Assembly (NCBI GenBank): GCA_003171235.1
Contig: PMYM01000265.1
Location: forward strand, 741 to 16,726
DNA from: Phycisphaerales bacterium
GTDB lineage: Bacteria > Planctomycetota > Phycisphaerae > SM23-33
Reading direction: 5' to 3'
DNA length: 15,986 nucleotides
Both the position numbers and the translations under genes were made by a program. Positions within the stretch are counted from its first letter, which is position 1; every line of letters starts with the position of its first letter. The notes below the pieces were generated by a model. It saw nothing but the letters and a program-made list of their open reading frames with translations, had not been told where the DNA came from and searched no databases. Below, piece after piece: positions 6,681 to 13,880 of this stretch.

Positions 6681-6974
6681 CGACCCTATCGGGCCTGGAT
6701 GAGCCCCTCCCCGCGTCGTTCTGCACTTGCCCAGATCCTCCCGTGGCAGCCCGTTGAAAATGTAGCATGGGCGTCTCGCCCATGACCGGCGACCATCGAA
6801 AAGGAAGGCCTCTGGACACGGGCGAGACGCCCATGCTACGGGGAGAATCCTCTTTCAACGGGCTGCTGGCCCTGTAGGAACCGCTCAAGCCTCGCCAGGT
6901 GTATTTCCATTTGTGCGTACAGGGCGGAACAACTTTCCACTCATGATGTTGCCACCCAATCTTAAACCGCTCTA
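6681..6974. repeat. Dispersed repeat, copy 1 (interrupted by a MITE)
   Basis: After removal of 6746-6866 plus 2 bp, this segment matches the reverse complement of 15817-15986 along its length, roughly 90% by eye. Shared landmarks are GCCTGGATGAGCC, TCGCCAGGTGTATTTCC, GCGTACAGGGCGGAAC and AAACCGCTCT. The minus strand of both copies in their common orientation contains an ATG followed by EIHLAR. The two copies are inverted relative to each other. Confidence 0.85.
6746..6866. mobile_element. 121-bp palindromic MITE-like element
   Basis: Terminal inverted repeats GCAGCCCGTTGAAA (6746-6759) and its complement (6853-6866) are perfect over 14 bp. Inside them, 6762-6781 and 6820-6839 are perfect 20-bp inverted arms (core GGGCGTCTCGCCC). 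The flanks carry TG on both sides (6744-6745, 6867-6868), while the uninterrupted copy of the host repeat at the right edge has a single TG at the matching place (complement of 15922-15923). It encodes no protein, so any mobility would depend on an enzyme supplied in trans. Confidence 0.85.
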
Positions 6975-7141
6975 AAGGATCTGCTCCGCCAATTCGGCAC
7001 GATTTTCTCGCCGGGCAGCATTAAGACCGGCCTGAAATCAGCAGAGGCCCAGTCCTGGCAGCTATCCCTGCCAGAATCGAAGAACGTTGCCGCCTGCTGG
7101 ATCAGCTCATGGGCTTGAGGCAGGAGCTGTCCCTGGAATCG
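6975..7141. other. 3' intergenic region with a hairpin
   Basis: Downstream of the glycoside-hydrolase-like gene. CTGGCAG (7055-7061) and CTGCCAG (7068-7074) form a perfect 7-bp stem with a 6-nt loop, about 70 nt after the stop. There is no U-tract, so termination is only possible, not shown. No ORF is convincing. Confidence 0.45.
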
Positions 7142-9955
7142 TCATCTTGCCCCAGTGGCCGCTGCGACTTCGCCAGCCACGTTAAACAGTTCCTCCGTGC
7201 GCGCCTGCCAGCCGCTTTCCATGAACCATTGCTGGAAAATGGCTGAATGCCGCACCGCCAGTAAGCCGTTAAAGGAATAGCCGTCCAGGAAAGGCCTCAG
7301 TTGGCTGTTGAAACCGGCGATGGGCTGGGGCTCAAGCGTCATCTGCAGGGCCTTGACGCGGCCGTCCAGCACCGCCTGGGCCTTGGCCGCCAGGGAGGCC
7401 GACAGCGCCCCATTCCTGGTCAGCAGGGTGCTCTCCAGGAAGATGCGGGCCTCGGTCTCCTGCAGGCCCTCGCGCATGATCTCCAGCTTGGTGCTGGAGA
7501 GGGCGCCGTCGGGCCCGGGAGGCACGATGCACTGGATCATCTCGTCGCTCTGCCTCCAGGAACTGGTGGGGTATCGCCCCTGGATGGCCAGGGCATTCTT
7601 CCGGCCCTTTTCGTTCTCTAGCACCGGCCAGAAGTCCAGCCCCATGCGGCCGAAGCCGCGATACGGGCCCTGGATGCAGATTTCGCCAAACAGGCGGAAC
7701 ATCTCGACCGGCACGGTGACGTAGGGGTCGCTCTTCCAGTAGCTGTCCCCGCCCCGCTCGCTCCGCAGGCGCAGCCAGGGAATTGCGATGGCCGGGTTCT
7801 TCCAGCCGTAGTTGGGCTTGTTGTGCCAGTCGAAGGCCACTTCGTGAACGATGAAATCGCTTTTGCCCGCCGGCAACTTGCCGAAGGTCCGGTAGTCGTA
7901 GTGGCCGTAGCGGAAGTACTGTACGCCCGGCAGCAGATCGCTCCAGAATTGCACGAGGCTATCGTAGGGGCACAGGTCGTAGGAGTGTCCAAGGTGAAGC
8001 GACTTGTCCAGCCCGCGCTTGCGCAGGCGGTCCATCAGCCCCTCAACCAGGGCCTTCCAATTGGCCTTGCCCGCCTCGTCGTACCGGCCGACCGTGCCCA
8101 TCGTCACCTTGCCTGTGGCCTCGTCCAACAGGCTGACCGGGATGTCCGTCGACTTAAAACCCGGGGGCAGGTTAGTGTTATGAGTAATGAAACTGGGCGC
8201 GTCCTCCAGGCCCTGGAACCCCAGAAACAGGTCCCACACGACCAGGTCCACGGCCTTGGGCTTGCCCATGTGCTTCTGGGCCAGGTCCAGGTACTTCTCC
8301 AGGGGCGTGAAATCGTACTTGTAGCCGCCGCCGGACTGCTTGATCCAGCGGACCATGGTTTCCTCGTTGCCCAGGTTGGAGCGGCAGATGAGCGGGATGT
8401 GCAGCGTCCAGGCGCCCACGTAGCCGGCCCGCTCCAGCGACTTTTCCAGCAGCTTGAAATGCTTGTCGCTGTAGATCGGCACGTTGTATTGCAGGGCGAC
8501 CGTCTCGGGCGATTGCATGATGTCCAGGACGGTGCGGAACTCGCTGGGGTTGGGCGCCAACCAGTTGCAGACCTTCAGCGCCACCGGCACGTCGAGGGCC
8601 TTCTGCCCGTCGGCCGAGATCGTCAGCTTCCCCGTGTATTCGCCGGGGGCGGCCTTGTCGCCGACGGCCACGGTCACCCAGACCGAACAGACTGCCCCGA
8701 ACGGCCAGGTACCTTTCTTCTTGGTGCGAACATCGACCATATCCGGCGCGGTCTCGCTCAGGCCGTCGAGCAGGTCCGGCAGGGCGGAATAGTGTTCTTC
8801 CAGGATGGGTTCCTCGCCCGTGGGCAGGGTGTAGCGGACCTGGACGGCCGAGGCGGGAATCGTCCCGCCGCTCTTGCCCGCCAGGTCGCTGATGCGGGCC
8901 TTGAGGCCCTTGATCGCCTGGTCGCTGCCGACCACGACCTTGCCGGAGCACACCGCGTTGCGCGTCCCAACCATGTTAATGGGGCCAAGCGGCTCGAACG
9001 GGTCGCCGTAGTCCAGGTCAAGGTCGGCCTGCATGGGCTGGCTGTTCCAGACCTGGAATCCCTTGGGCCGGGACACGTTGGCGGCCAGGCCGGCCGGGGA
9101 GGCGCCTTGCAAGGTCAGGGAGTTCAGCCCGCAGGTGGCCCACATGACATCGTAAAGCTGGTAAGTCAGTTTCTTGCTCAGGACCAGTTCATCGAAGCCT
9201 GACATGTAGGCCGCGCGATGGATTTCGACGGCCAGGACGTTGGCGCCCTTTTGCAGGGCCGTGGCTGGAATGGCGATCTCGGCCGTGCGGGCGCGGGCCG
9301 CGAACGCCGGGGGGGCCCCCGCTTGTCCGCGGGCGACTCTGATCTCAAAATTGCCCTCGCCTGTCACGAAGGCTTCCTTGGGATAGTCCTCTGCCACGGC
9401 GTCGAGCCCGGAGGCGTCCTTGGCCATGCTCGCCCGGCCGACCTCCTTGCCGTTGACGTACACGATCACCCCGCCGCGATACCCTATCGAGAGCTTCAGG
9501 CCCCCAACAGCCGCGGGGTCGGTCACGCCGAACTTGCCGCGCATGCAGATCATCGCCAGGGCGGGTGAGTCGCCTTCCTTTCCCGTGATGCCCGCGTCGG
9601 CCGTTTCCTTGGGATCGGCGTACTCCAGCTTGGCGGGGAAAGGCCTGCCGACGACCCGCGACCACAGGTTGTCGTCAAAGCTAACCTGCGTCCATTCCTT
9701 GGGGGGCGGAGGGGTCGGTTCAGTCAATGTCGAGAGTTTCTTCAATGCCGAGCCGTTGCGGACGACCGGTGGGCTGACGACGTAGAAGACCCTCCAATAG
9801 CTGGAGGTGCTGTTCAGCACGGCTCCGGGCTTGGCGGCATCCTGCGCCGCCGCCGGCGTGGCCGCAGTCCCCAGGCCGGCAAACAATACGACCGCCCAGG
9901 CGGCCAGGCTGTTAGGGCGTGCAATCACGCCGGGGGGGAACTTTCTTCGCGTCAT
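7142..9955 (-). CDS. Secreted DUF4091/GH123-like glycoside hydrolase domain protein
   Basis: 937 residues from the ATG at 9953-9955, which has AAAGGAG (complement of 9965-9971) 9 nt upstream. An in-frame ATG at 10003 adds 16 residues but would give an overlong signal-peptide n-region. The N-terminus TRRKF then a hydrophobic stretch ending ATPAAAQDA is a Sec signal peptide. Next come a beta-sandwich, galactose-binding-like module (WTQVSFDDNLWSR near 88-100; later GANVLAVEIHRAAY), an Ig-like segment (PGEYTGKLTIS), then a TIM-barrel-like region. The C-terminus has PPGPDGALSSTKLEIMREG, close to the PGPDGPLSSIRLEALRDG pattern of DUF4091 proteins. Relatives act on complex polysaccharides; the catalytic acids and substrate are not identified. 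It is co-oriented with, and 240 bp downstream of, the secretion operon. Confidence 0.75.
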   Translation of the reverse strand: MTRRKFPPGVIARPNSLAAWAVVLFAGLGTAATPAAAQDAAKPGAVLNSTSSYWRVFYVVSPPVVRNGSALKKLSTLTEPTPPPPKEWTQVSFDDNLWSRVVGRPFPAKLEYADPKETADAGITGKEGDSPALAMICMRGKFGVTDPAAVGGLKLSIGYRGGVIVYVNGKEVGRASMAKDASGLDAVAEDYPKEAFVTGEGNFEIRVARGQAGAPPAFAARARTAEIAIPATALQKGANVLAVEIHRAAYMSGFDELVLSKKLTYQLYDVMWATCGLNSLTLQGASPAGLAANVSRPKGFQVWNSQPMQADLDLDYGDPFEPLGPINMVGTRNAVCSGKVVVGSDQAIKGLKARISDLAGKSGGTIPASAVQVRYTLPTGEEPILEEHYSALPDLLDGLSETAPDMVDVRTKKKGTWPFGAVCSVWVTVAVGDKAAPGEYTGKLTISADGQKALDVPVALKVCNWLAPNPSEFRTVLDIMQSPETVALQYNVPIYSDKHFKLLEKSLERAGYVGAWTLHIPLICRSNLGNEETMVRWIKQSGGGYKYDFTPLEKYLDLAQKHMGKPKAVDLVVWDLFLGFQGLEDAPSFITHNTNLPPGFKSTDIPVSLLDEATGKVTMGTVGRYDEAGKANWKALVEGLMDRLRKRGLDKSLHLGHSYDLCPYDSLVQFWSDLLPGVQYFRYGHYDYRTFGKLPAGKSDFIVHEVAFDWHNKPNYGWKNPAIAIPWLRLRSERGGDSYWKSDPYVTVPVEMFRLFGEICIQGPYRGFGRMGLDFWPVLENEKGRKNALAIQGRYPTSSWRQSDEMIQCIVPPGPDGALSSTKLEIMREGLQETEARIFLESTLLTRNGALSASLAAKAQAVLDGRVKALQMTLEPQPIAGFNSQLRPFLDGYSFNGLLAVRHSAIFQQWFMESGWQARTEELFNVAGEVAAATGAR

Positions 9956-10021
9956 CGCGGTCTGCTCCTTTGAGGGTTGGGCCGGGGCCGGCACGTGTCG
10001 CATGGCCTTCTTCTCCAGAAC

Positions 10022-10049
10022 AATTTATCTGGCCTGAGGTTTCGCGCAA
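10022..10049 (-). promoter_or_regulatory. Candidate promoter of the glycoside-hydrolase-like gene
   Basis: On the minus strand TTGCGC (10044-10049) and TAAATT (10022-10027) are separated by 16 bp. Both hexamers are imperfect. A start just downstream would leave almost no leader before the ATG at 10003, which favours the internal ATG at 9955. Confidence 0.35.
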
Positions 10050-10243
10050 GACATCCGCGATTTGAGGGTAAGGGGCGCCCCAGGTCGGATTCTCCTGGCA
10101 CGTGCGACAAATCGGGTTCCGGACTTTCTCCACGAGCGGCGATTCTACACCCAGGGCCGTTGCCGGGCGAGAACCGTAAGTCCTTGCGGACCGAATATTC
10201 GGGAGGGGCATGGGATTACCCGCGCATGTTCTCGAAACGGCCG
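10050..10243. other. Intergenic region after the pseudopilin operon
   Basis: No gene is seen. GTCC-TTGC-GGAC (10180-10191) and the perfect palindrome CCGAATATTCGG (10191-10202) lie about 45-60 nt past the stop of the last operon gene and could form small hairpins. No T-tract terminator is visible. Confidence 0.4.
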
Positions 10244-10621
10244 TTACGGCGATTGGCCCGAAGCGCCGATGGCATAGACTTCCTGGCTGCGCAGGGTCTG
10301 CCCGCCGCGCATGGCCGCCGCCTCGATGCGAACCTGGCCGGCCGCCAAGACGGTCACCGTCAACTGCCCCCCGGCGACGGCAGACGAATCCGTCTCAAGC
10401 TGCGCGACCTGTCCCGCCGTCAAGGCGCCCTTTGCCGACTCCGCCTGGGCCCACGCCCGCCCGCTGGCCAGAAGGTTGCGCACGCAGAGCTGCCGGTATG
10501 TCCGGTTGGATTCGAAGGTCAGGCTGTTGCTGCCGCGGGCCAGCAGCAGCACGGCAGTTCCGACCATGGAGAGGGCAAACAACACAAACAGCAGGATGTA
10601 TCCGCCTTTTTTGGTCTTCAT
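10244..10621 (-). CDS. PilX/GspK-like pseudopilin (minor)
   Basis: 125 residues. The N-terminus MKTKKGG^YILLFVLFALS is a short basic leader followed by a long hydrophobic helix, as in GspK/PilX-type minor pseudopilins; Glu5 of ordinary pilins is absent, which is typical of GspK-like tip subunits. The remainder is small and polar and I recognise no catalytic domain. True GspK is much longer (about 300 residues), so this is a reduced relative or a PilX-like protein. Its ATG overlaps the stop of the GspJ-like gene (ATGA, 10618-10621), a sign of translational coupling. It is the last gene of the operon. Confidence 0.7.
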   Translation of the reverse strand: MKTKKGGYILLFVLFALSMVGTAVLLLARGSNSLTFESNRTYRQLCVRNLLASGRAWAQAESAKGALTAGQVAQLETDSSAVAGGQLTVTVLAAGQVRIEAAAMRGGQTLRSQEVYAIGASGQSP

Positions 10622-11133
10622 GGCGCGTTCTCCCGCGTGCTCGGCGCGGGCAGGAAGAAGACCCGCGAATTGCGCAGGCGATGGACCTCTTGCCCCGCTT
10701 CACGCATCCTTGCGGCCGTCTGAATCTCGACCGCATTTGCCCCGCCGGCATCGCCCCGAAGCTGCCACTGGATAACGGCATCGGCCAGAGCCCAGGACTG
10801 AACATCGGTCCGCGTGCCAAGAAACCCCAGGCTAAACCTTGTGAGTCGCCCGTCGGCCCAGGCGTAAGCGATTACCCCGCCTTTCTGCTGGATAAGTAGA
10901 AGCCCCGGCCCGGCCGATGCTGCACCGTACTGGCGTGGCAAGGCAAGGCCGGCATCCACGTCTTTGCCCAATCGCTCCAGGGCCATGTTCAGCGGCGTGG
11001 AAGTGTCGGCTGCGCGGTAGGCCGAGGGGGCATCGCGCATGATTGACAGAAACAATCCTTGTGTCAAGACCAGCATGGTCACAAAGATCGCGGTGGCCAA
11101 CAGCATCTCAATCAGACTGAACGCCTTTCGCAT
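10618..11133 (-). CDS. GspJ-like pseudopilin (prepilin-type N-terminus)
   Basis: 171 residues from the ATG at 11131-11133. The same frame is open further upstream, but that part overlaps the preceding pseudopilin gene and has no pilin character. MRKA^FSLIEMLLATAIFVTMLVL is a class III prepilin signal with Phe at +1 and Glu at +5; the residue before the cut is Ala instead of the usual Gly. The length and position after the GspI-like gene fit GspJ, a minor pseudopilin of the pseudopilus tip. It starts 2 bp after the GspI-like stop with only a GGGG-type ribosome binding site, so translation is probably coupled. Its stop overlaps the next start. Confidence 0.8.
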   Translation of the reverse strand: MRKAFSLIEMLLATAIFVTMLVLTQGLFLSIMRDAPSAYRAADTSTPLNMALERLGKDVDAGLALPRQYGAASAGPGLLLIQQKGGVIAYAWADGRLTRFSLGFLGTRTDVQSWALADAVIQWQLRGDAGGANAVEIQTAARMREAGQEVHRLRNSRVFFLPAPSTRENAP

Positions 11134-11135
11134 GG

Positions 11136-11513
11136 CTATGTCCCCCGCCCCGCGGGCTGGACGTACCGGACCAATGTCACGCGCACTTCCTGGCCGCGAC
11201 AGGGGGCGCTGGCGGTGGCTGATAGCCGCGTCAACCCCGCCCATTGCCCCGCTCCGGGTTGGCGCTGGACGGCCAGGGCGACTGTTGGCCAAAGCCGCTG
11301 GATGTCCTCGGCCGAAAGCTCCTGGCGCGTCGTGGCCAGGCTTTCGAGCTGCGCCTGGGCCGCCGCCAGGCACTTTTGCCGCGTAAACTGGTAGTCATTT
11401 AGCTGGGAGAAGGTTGAGGCGGCCACCGTCATCGCCCCCGTCAGCAGGGCCAATAGCGCCATCGACACCAGCAGCTCCGCTATCAGGTAACCCTTTGTTG
11501 ACCTTGCTCGCAT
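11136..11513 (-). CDS. GspI-like pseudopilin (prepilin-type N-terminus)
   Basis: 125 residues. MRARSTKG^YLIAELLVSMALLALL is a prepilin leader with Gly before the cut, Tyr at +1 and Glu at +5, followed by the membrane helix. A short C-terminal domain of about 90 residues fits a GspI-size minor pseudopilin. The SD sequence AAGGA stands 7 nt before the ATG and overlaps the stop codon TAA of the upstream GspF-like gene, so the two are tightly linked. Subfamily assignment rests on length and gene order more than on residues. Confidence 0.75.
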   Translation of the reverse strand: MRARSTKGYLIAELLVSMALLALLTGAMTVAASTFSQLNDYQFTRQKCLAAAQAQLESLATTRQELSAEDIQRLWPTVALAVQRQPGAGQWAGLTRLSATASAPCRGQEVRVTLVRYVQPAGRGT

Positions 11514-11523
11514 AGTAGCTTCC

Positions 11524-12656
11524 TTAGGGCATGATCCCTTTCATCACGCCCAGGTAGAGTTGGTTCATCGGCGCTATTAAGACCGCATACGCCACAGTGC
11601 CCACCATGCATGCCAGCAGCAACACGATGAGCGGCGAGGTGATGCGCCACCAGAGGGTGGCCGCGTAGTCGGCATGGCTGCGGCAGAGGCGCTGCGCCAT
11701 GCCCAGAACCTCCGGCACGCTGGGGCCGTTTGATTGCTCGAAGGCCATCGTCAGCATCCCGCCAACTTTGCACCTGCGGGCGGCCTGGAAGGGGGTCTCC
11801 CCCCCACGACCAGGCGATGCCACCGGCGAAGGCGGCGGCCGTAAAACAGGTTGAGATCAATTGCCGAGAGATTGGCCAGGGCCGCGTCCACCGTCTGGCC
11901 TGCCGAGAGCGACAGTTGGAGCATGCCCGCCGCCTGGGACTCACCCCGCATCATCTCGTACCAGCCGATCCCGGGCAGGTGCCACTTGATGAAATCCCCA
12001 ACCCAGGAGAGCAGTCGGGGGGCCTGCGGCCGGCGCGGCCGGAAAATCAGGTATATGCCGACAGGCACAGTAATGGGCAGTGAGACCATGAACGCCCAGA
12101 AGAACGGGGACATCGCACCCAATATACCCATCACCGTCAGTGTGATCTGGGGCACATCGGCGCGGAATGATTCGAATATCGTCCTGAATTTCGGAAAGAT
12201 GAAAACCGACATGCCGCTCAGAATGAACATTGTGAAAAAGATCAGCAGCAGGGCATAGAAAGGGTGCACCGGCTTGGGGCGAAAGCGAAGGCGCCCTTGC
12301 CGGATCAGTTCGCCCTGAACGGCCTGCAACACCGCGGGCAACTGGTCAATTCGCTCGCCCGCGACCACCATGCCCCCGATCCAACCGGGCAGGCCTGGAT
12401 AGGCCGAGCGCATGGCGTCGCTCAAAGGTTGGCCCTGGCGCAGCCGGGAAGCTATCCTCCGCAGGAGAACTGACCGACGGTCATTTTGCCCGCCGCCGGC
12501 CTGCTCCAGGGCGTCGGCCAGAGGCAGGTTCAGCCGAATGCTGGCCGCAATCGTGGATACAACGTGCGTCGCGATCGCATGCCGCCGATTTAGCAAAAAG
12601 CCGATCAGCAGGACGGCCAGCACGATCAAAACGATTGGGCTTGGTATGTATAGCAT
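11524..12656 (-). CDS. Second GspF-like inner-membrane protein, interrupted by a frameshift
   Basis: Two consecutive frames make one T2SS F-family protein. The first (to about 11806) carries an N-terminal membrane segment (MLYIPSPIVLIVLAVLL), a T2SSF four-helix domain (RLNLPLADALEQAGGG, GMVVAGERIDQLPAVL), two central membrane segments and the start of the second domain (AGQTVDAALANLSAIDL). The second frame continues it with GGETPFQAARRCKVGGML and a last membrane helix (ITSPLIVLLLACMVGTVAYAV), stopping at 11524. The switch falls in seven G (11799-11805); one more G, or a -1 slip, joins them as ..RLVVGGETPF... The joined product is about 377 residues, normal for GspF. The ATG at 12656 has AAGGA 9 nt upstream; a TTG at 12665 is less likely. 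The gene starts 16 bp after the first gspF. Confidence 0.8.
11799..11805 (-). other. G7 homopolymer at the frame switch
   Basis: The coding strand reads GTG GGG GGG AGA in the upstream frame. The heptamer G-GGG-GGG allows a -1 ribosomal slip or polymerase slippage; a simple sequencing or assembly indel is the other explanation. The downstream frame begins GAG ACC CCC. Confidence 0.8.
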
Positions 12657-12672
12657 GAATGCCAATCCTTGT

Positions 12673-13869
12673 TTAGCGTTGCATCGACTGGATCATGGCT
12701 GGCAGGGGCATGAAGCACGCCACGATAAAGAACCCGATGATCAGGCCGATGAAGACCGTCGCCAGCGGCAGGAGCATTGCCTGCAGGCCTGTCTGGCCCG
12801 CCCTGGCCTGGGCGGCGTACATCTCGCTGAGGTTGTACAGGTTGTCCGACAGTTCATTGCGCCGGATTCCTGACTGCATGGAATACAGGAAGAAACCGGA
12901 AATGAGCCTGCCGGCCTGCGCCTGCGGGTCCAGCCCTTGCCCTTGCTCGACCTGCTGGGCCAGCCGATTGCATTCCTGGACGGCCAGTTCGTTGCCGCTG
13001 GCCGCCCCGGCCATCCGTAGCGAGGCCGGCATGTCGCAGCCCGCCCCGACCAGCAGGGCCAGGGCGTCGGCCAACCTGGCCAGCGTCCCGTAGCGGTACA
13101 CCCGCCCCAGCATGGGCAGACGCAGGCCGAGGGACTCTTGCGCCCGCCGTCCCTGCGGGGACCTCGACAACGCCAGGTGCAGTCCGGCCAAGACAACGAC
13201 CACTACCCCCGTGGTTATCCAGAACGTCGGCACGGCGTCGGCCATGGCAAAGAGCATGCGCGTGAGAGTCGGCAGGTAAGCGCCCCAACCCTCCCACATC
13301 TGCTTGAACTGCGGCACAATGAAGGTGAGCATGGCGGTGATTATGACCGACGCCAGCAGCAGCACGGTGACGGGGTAGGCCAGCGATTCGATCAGGATGC
13401 GACGGGTCTGGCCGGCCATTTCCAGGTGGCGGTTTAGGCTGGTGAGCATGTCCGCCAGCCTTCCGGAACGGACGCCGGCCCGCAGTATCTCCCCGTACAG
13501 GGGCGGGAAATGCCCCTGCCGCGAGGCAAAGGCTTGTTCGATGCTGGCGCCGCCTTCCAGGTCGGCGGCAATTTCGCCGATGATCCGGCGCAGCCTGGGG
13601 GAGGCCACGTCGGAAGCCACCTCCCGCAGCCCGCGATCCAGCGGCACGCCCGAGCGGGCCAGGGAGGCCAACTGCTCGTTGAAGAGCAGGAATTCGGTCT
13701 TGCCCAGGGCTGTTGCCACCCGAGGGGGCCGCGGCGCCTTCGTCACGGCCTGCACCGTCAGGCCCATGCCCAGAACCATCGCCTGGGCGTCAGCCGGCGC
13801 TTCGGCCTCTATCTGACCCTTCACCAACCGCCCGTCGGCCGTCAACGCCTCGAAATCAAACATGGCCAT
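12673..13869 (-). CDS. gspF: Type II secretion / type IV pilus assembly protein GspF
   Basis: 398 residues from the ATG at 13867-13869 (AGGGG about 8 nt upstream; the longer open frame overlaps gspE and is a shadow). The N-terminus MAMFDFEALTADGRLVKG is the typical GspF/PilC opening. It is followed by a first T2SSF domain (FNEQLASLARSGVPLDRGL), a membrane segment (YPVTVLLLASVIITAMLTF), another near FWITTGVVVVVLAGLHLAL, a second T2SSF domain (GTLARLADALALLVGAGCDM) and a C-terminal helix (LATVFIGLIIGFFIVACF). GspF is the inner-membrane platform that couples the GspE ATPase to pseudopilus extension. It begins 11 bp after the gspE stop and is followed after 16 bp by a second GspF-like gene. Confidence 0.93.
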   Translation of the reverse strand: MAMFDFEALTADGRLVKGQIEAEAPADAQAMVLGMGLTVQAVTKAPRPPRVATALGKTEFLLFNEQLASLARSGVPLDRGLREVASDVASPRLRRIIGEIAADLEGGASIEQAFASRQGHFPPLYGEILRAGVRSGRLADMLTSLNRHLEMAGQTRRILIESLAYPVTVLLLASVIITAMLTFIVPQFKQMWEGWGAYLPTLTRMLFAMADAVPTFWITTGVVVVVLAGLHLALSRSPQGRRAQESLGLRLPMLGRVYRYGTLARLADALALLVGAGCDMPASLRMAGAASGNELAVQECNRLAQQVEQGQGLDPQAQAGRLISGFFLYSMQSGIRRNELSDNLYNLSEMYAAQARAGQTGLQAMLLPLATVFIGLIIGFFIVACFMPLPAMIQSMQR

Positions 13870-13880
13870 AATTGCTACCC

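Noticed and set aside
6676..6888. Minus-strand 70-residue ORF across the MITE
   Set aside because: It consists of the translated palindrome arms and dispersed repeat; no protein character.
7823..9202. Long plus-strand ORF (459 codons) opposite the hydrolase gene
   Set aside because: It is an antisense shadow of a GC-rich gene: rich in V, G, Q, H, L with no family motif, while the minus strand has a signal peptide and domain features.
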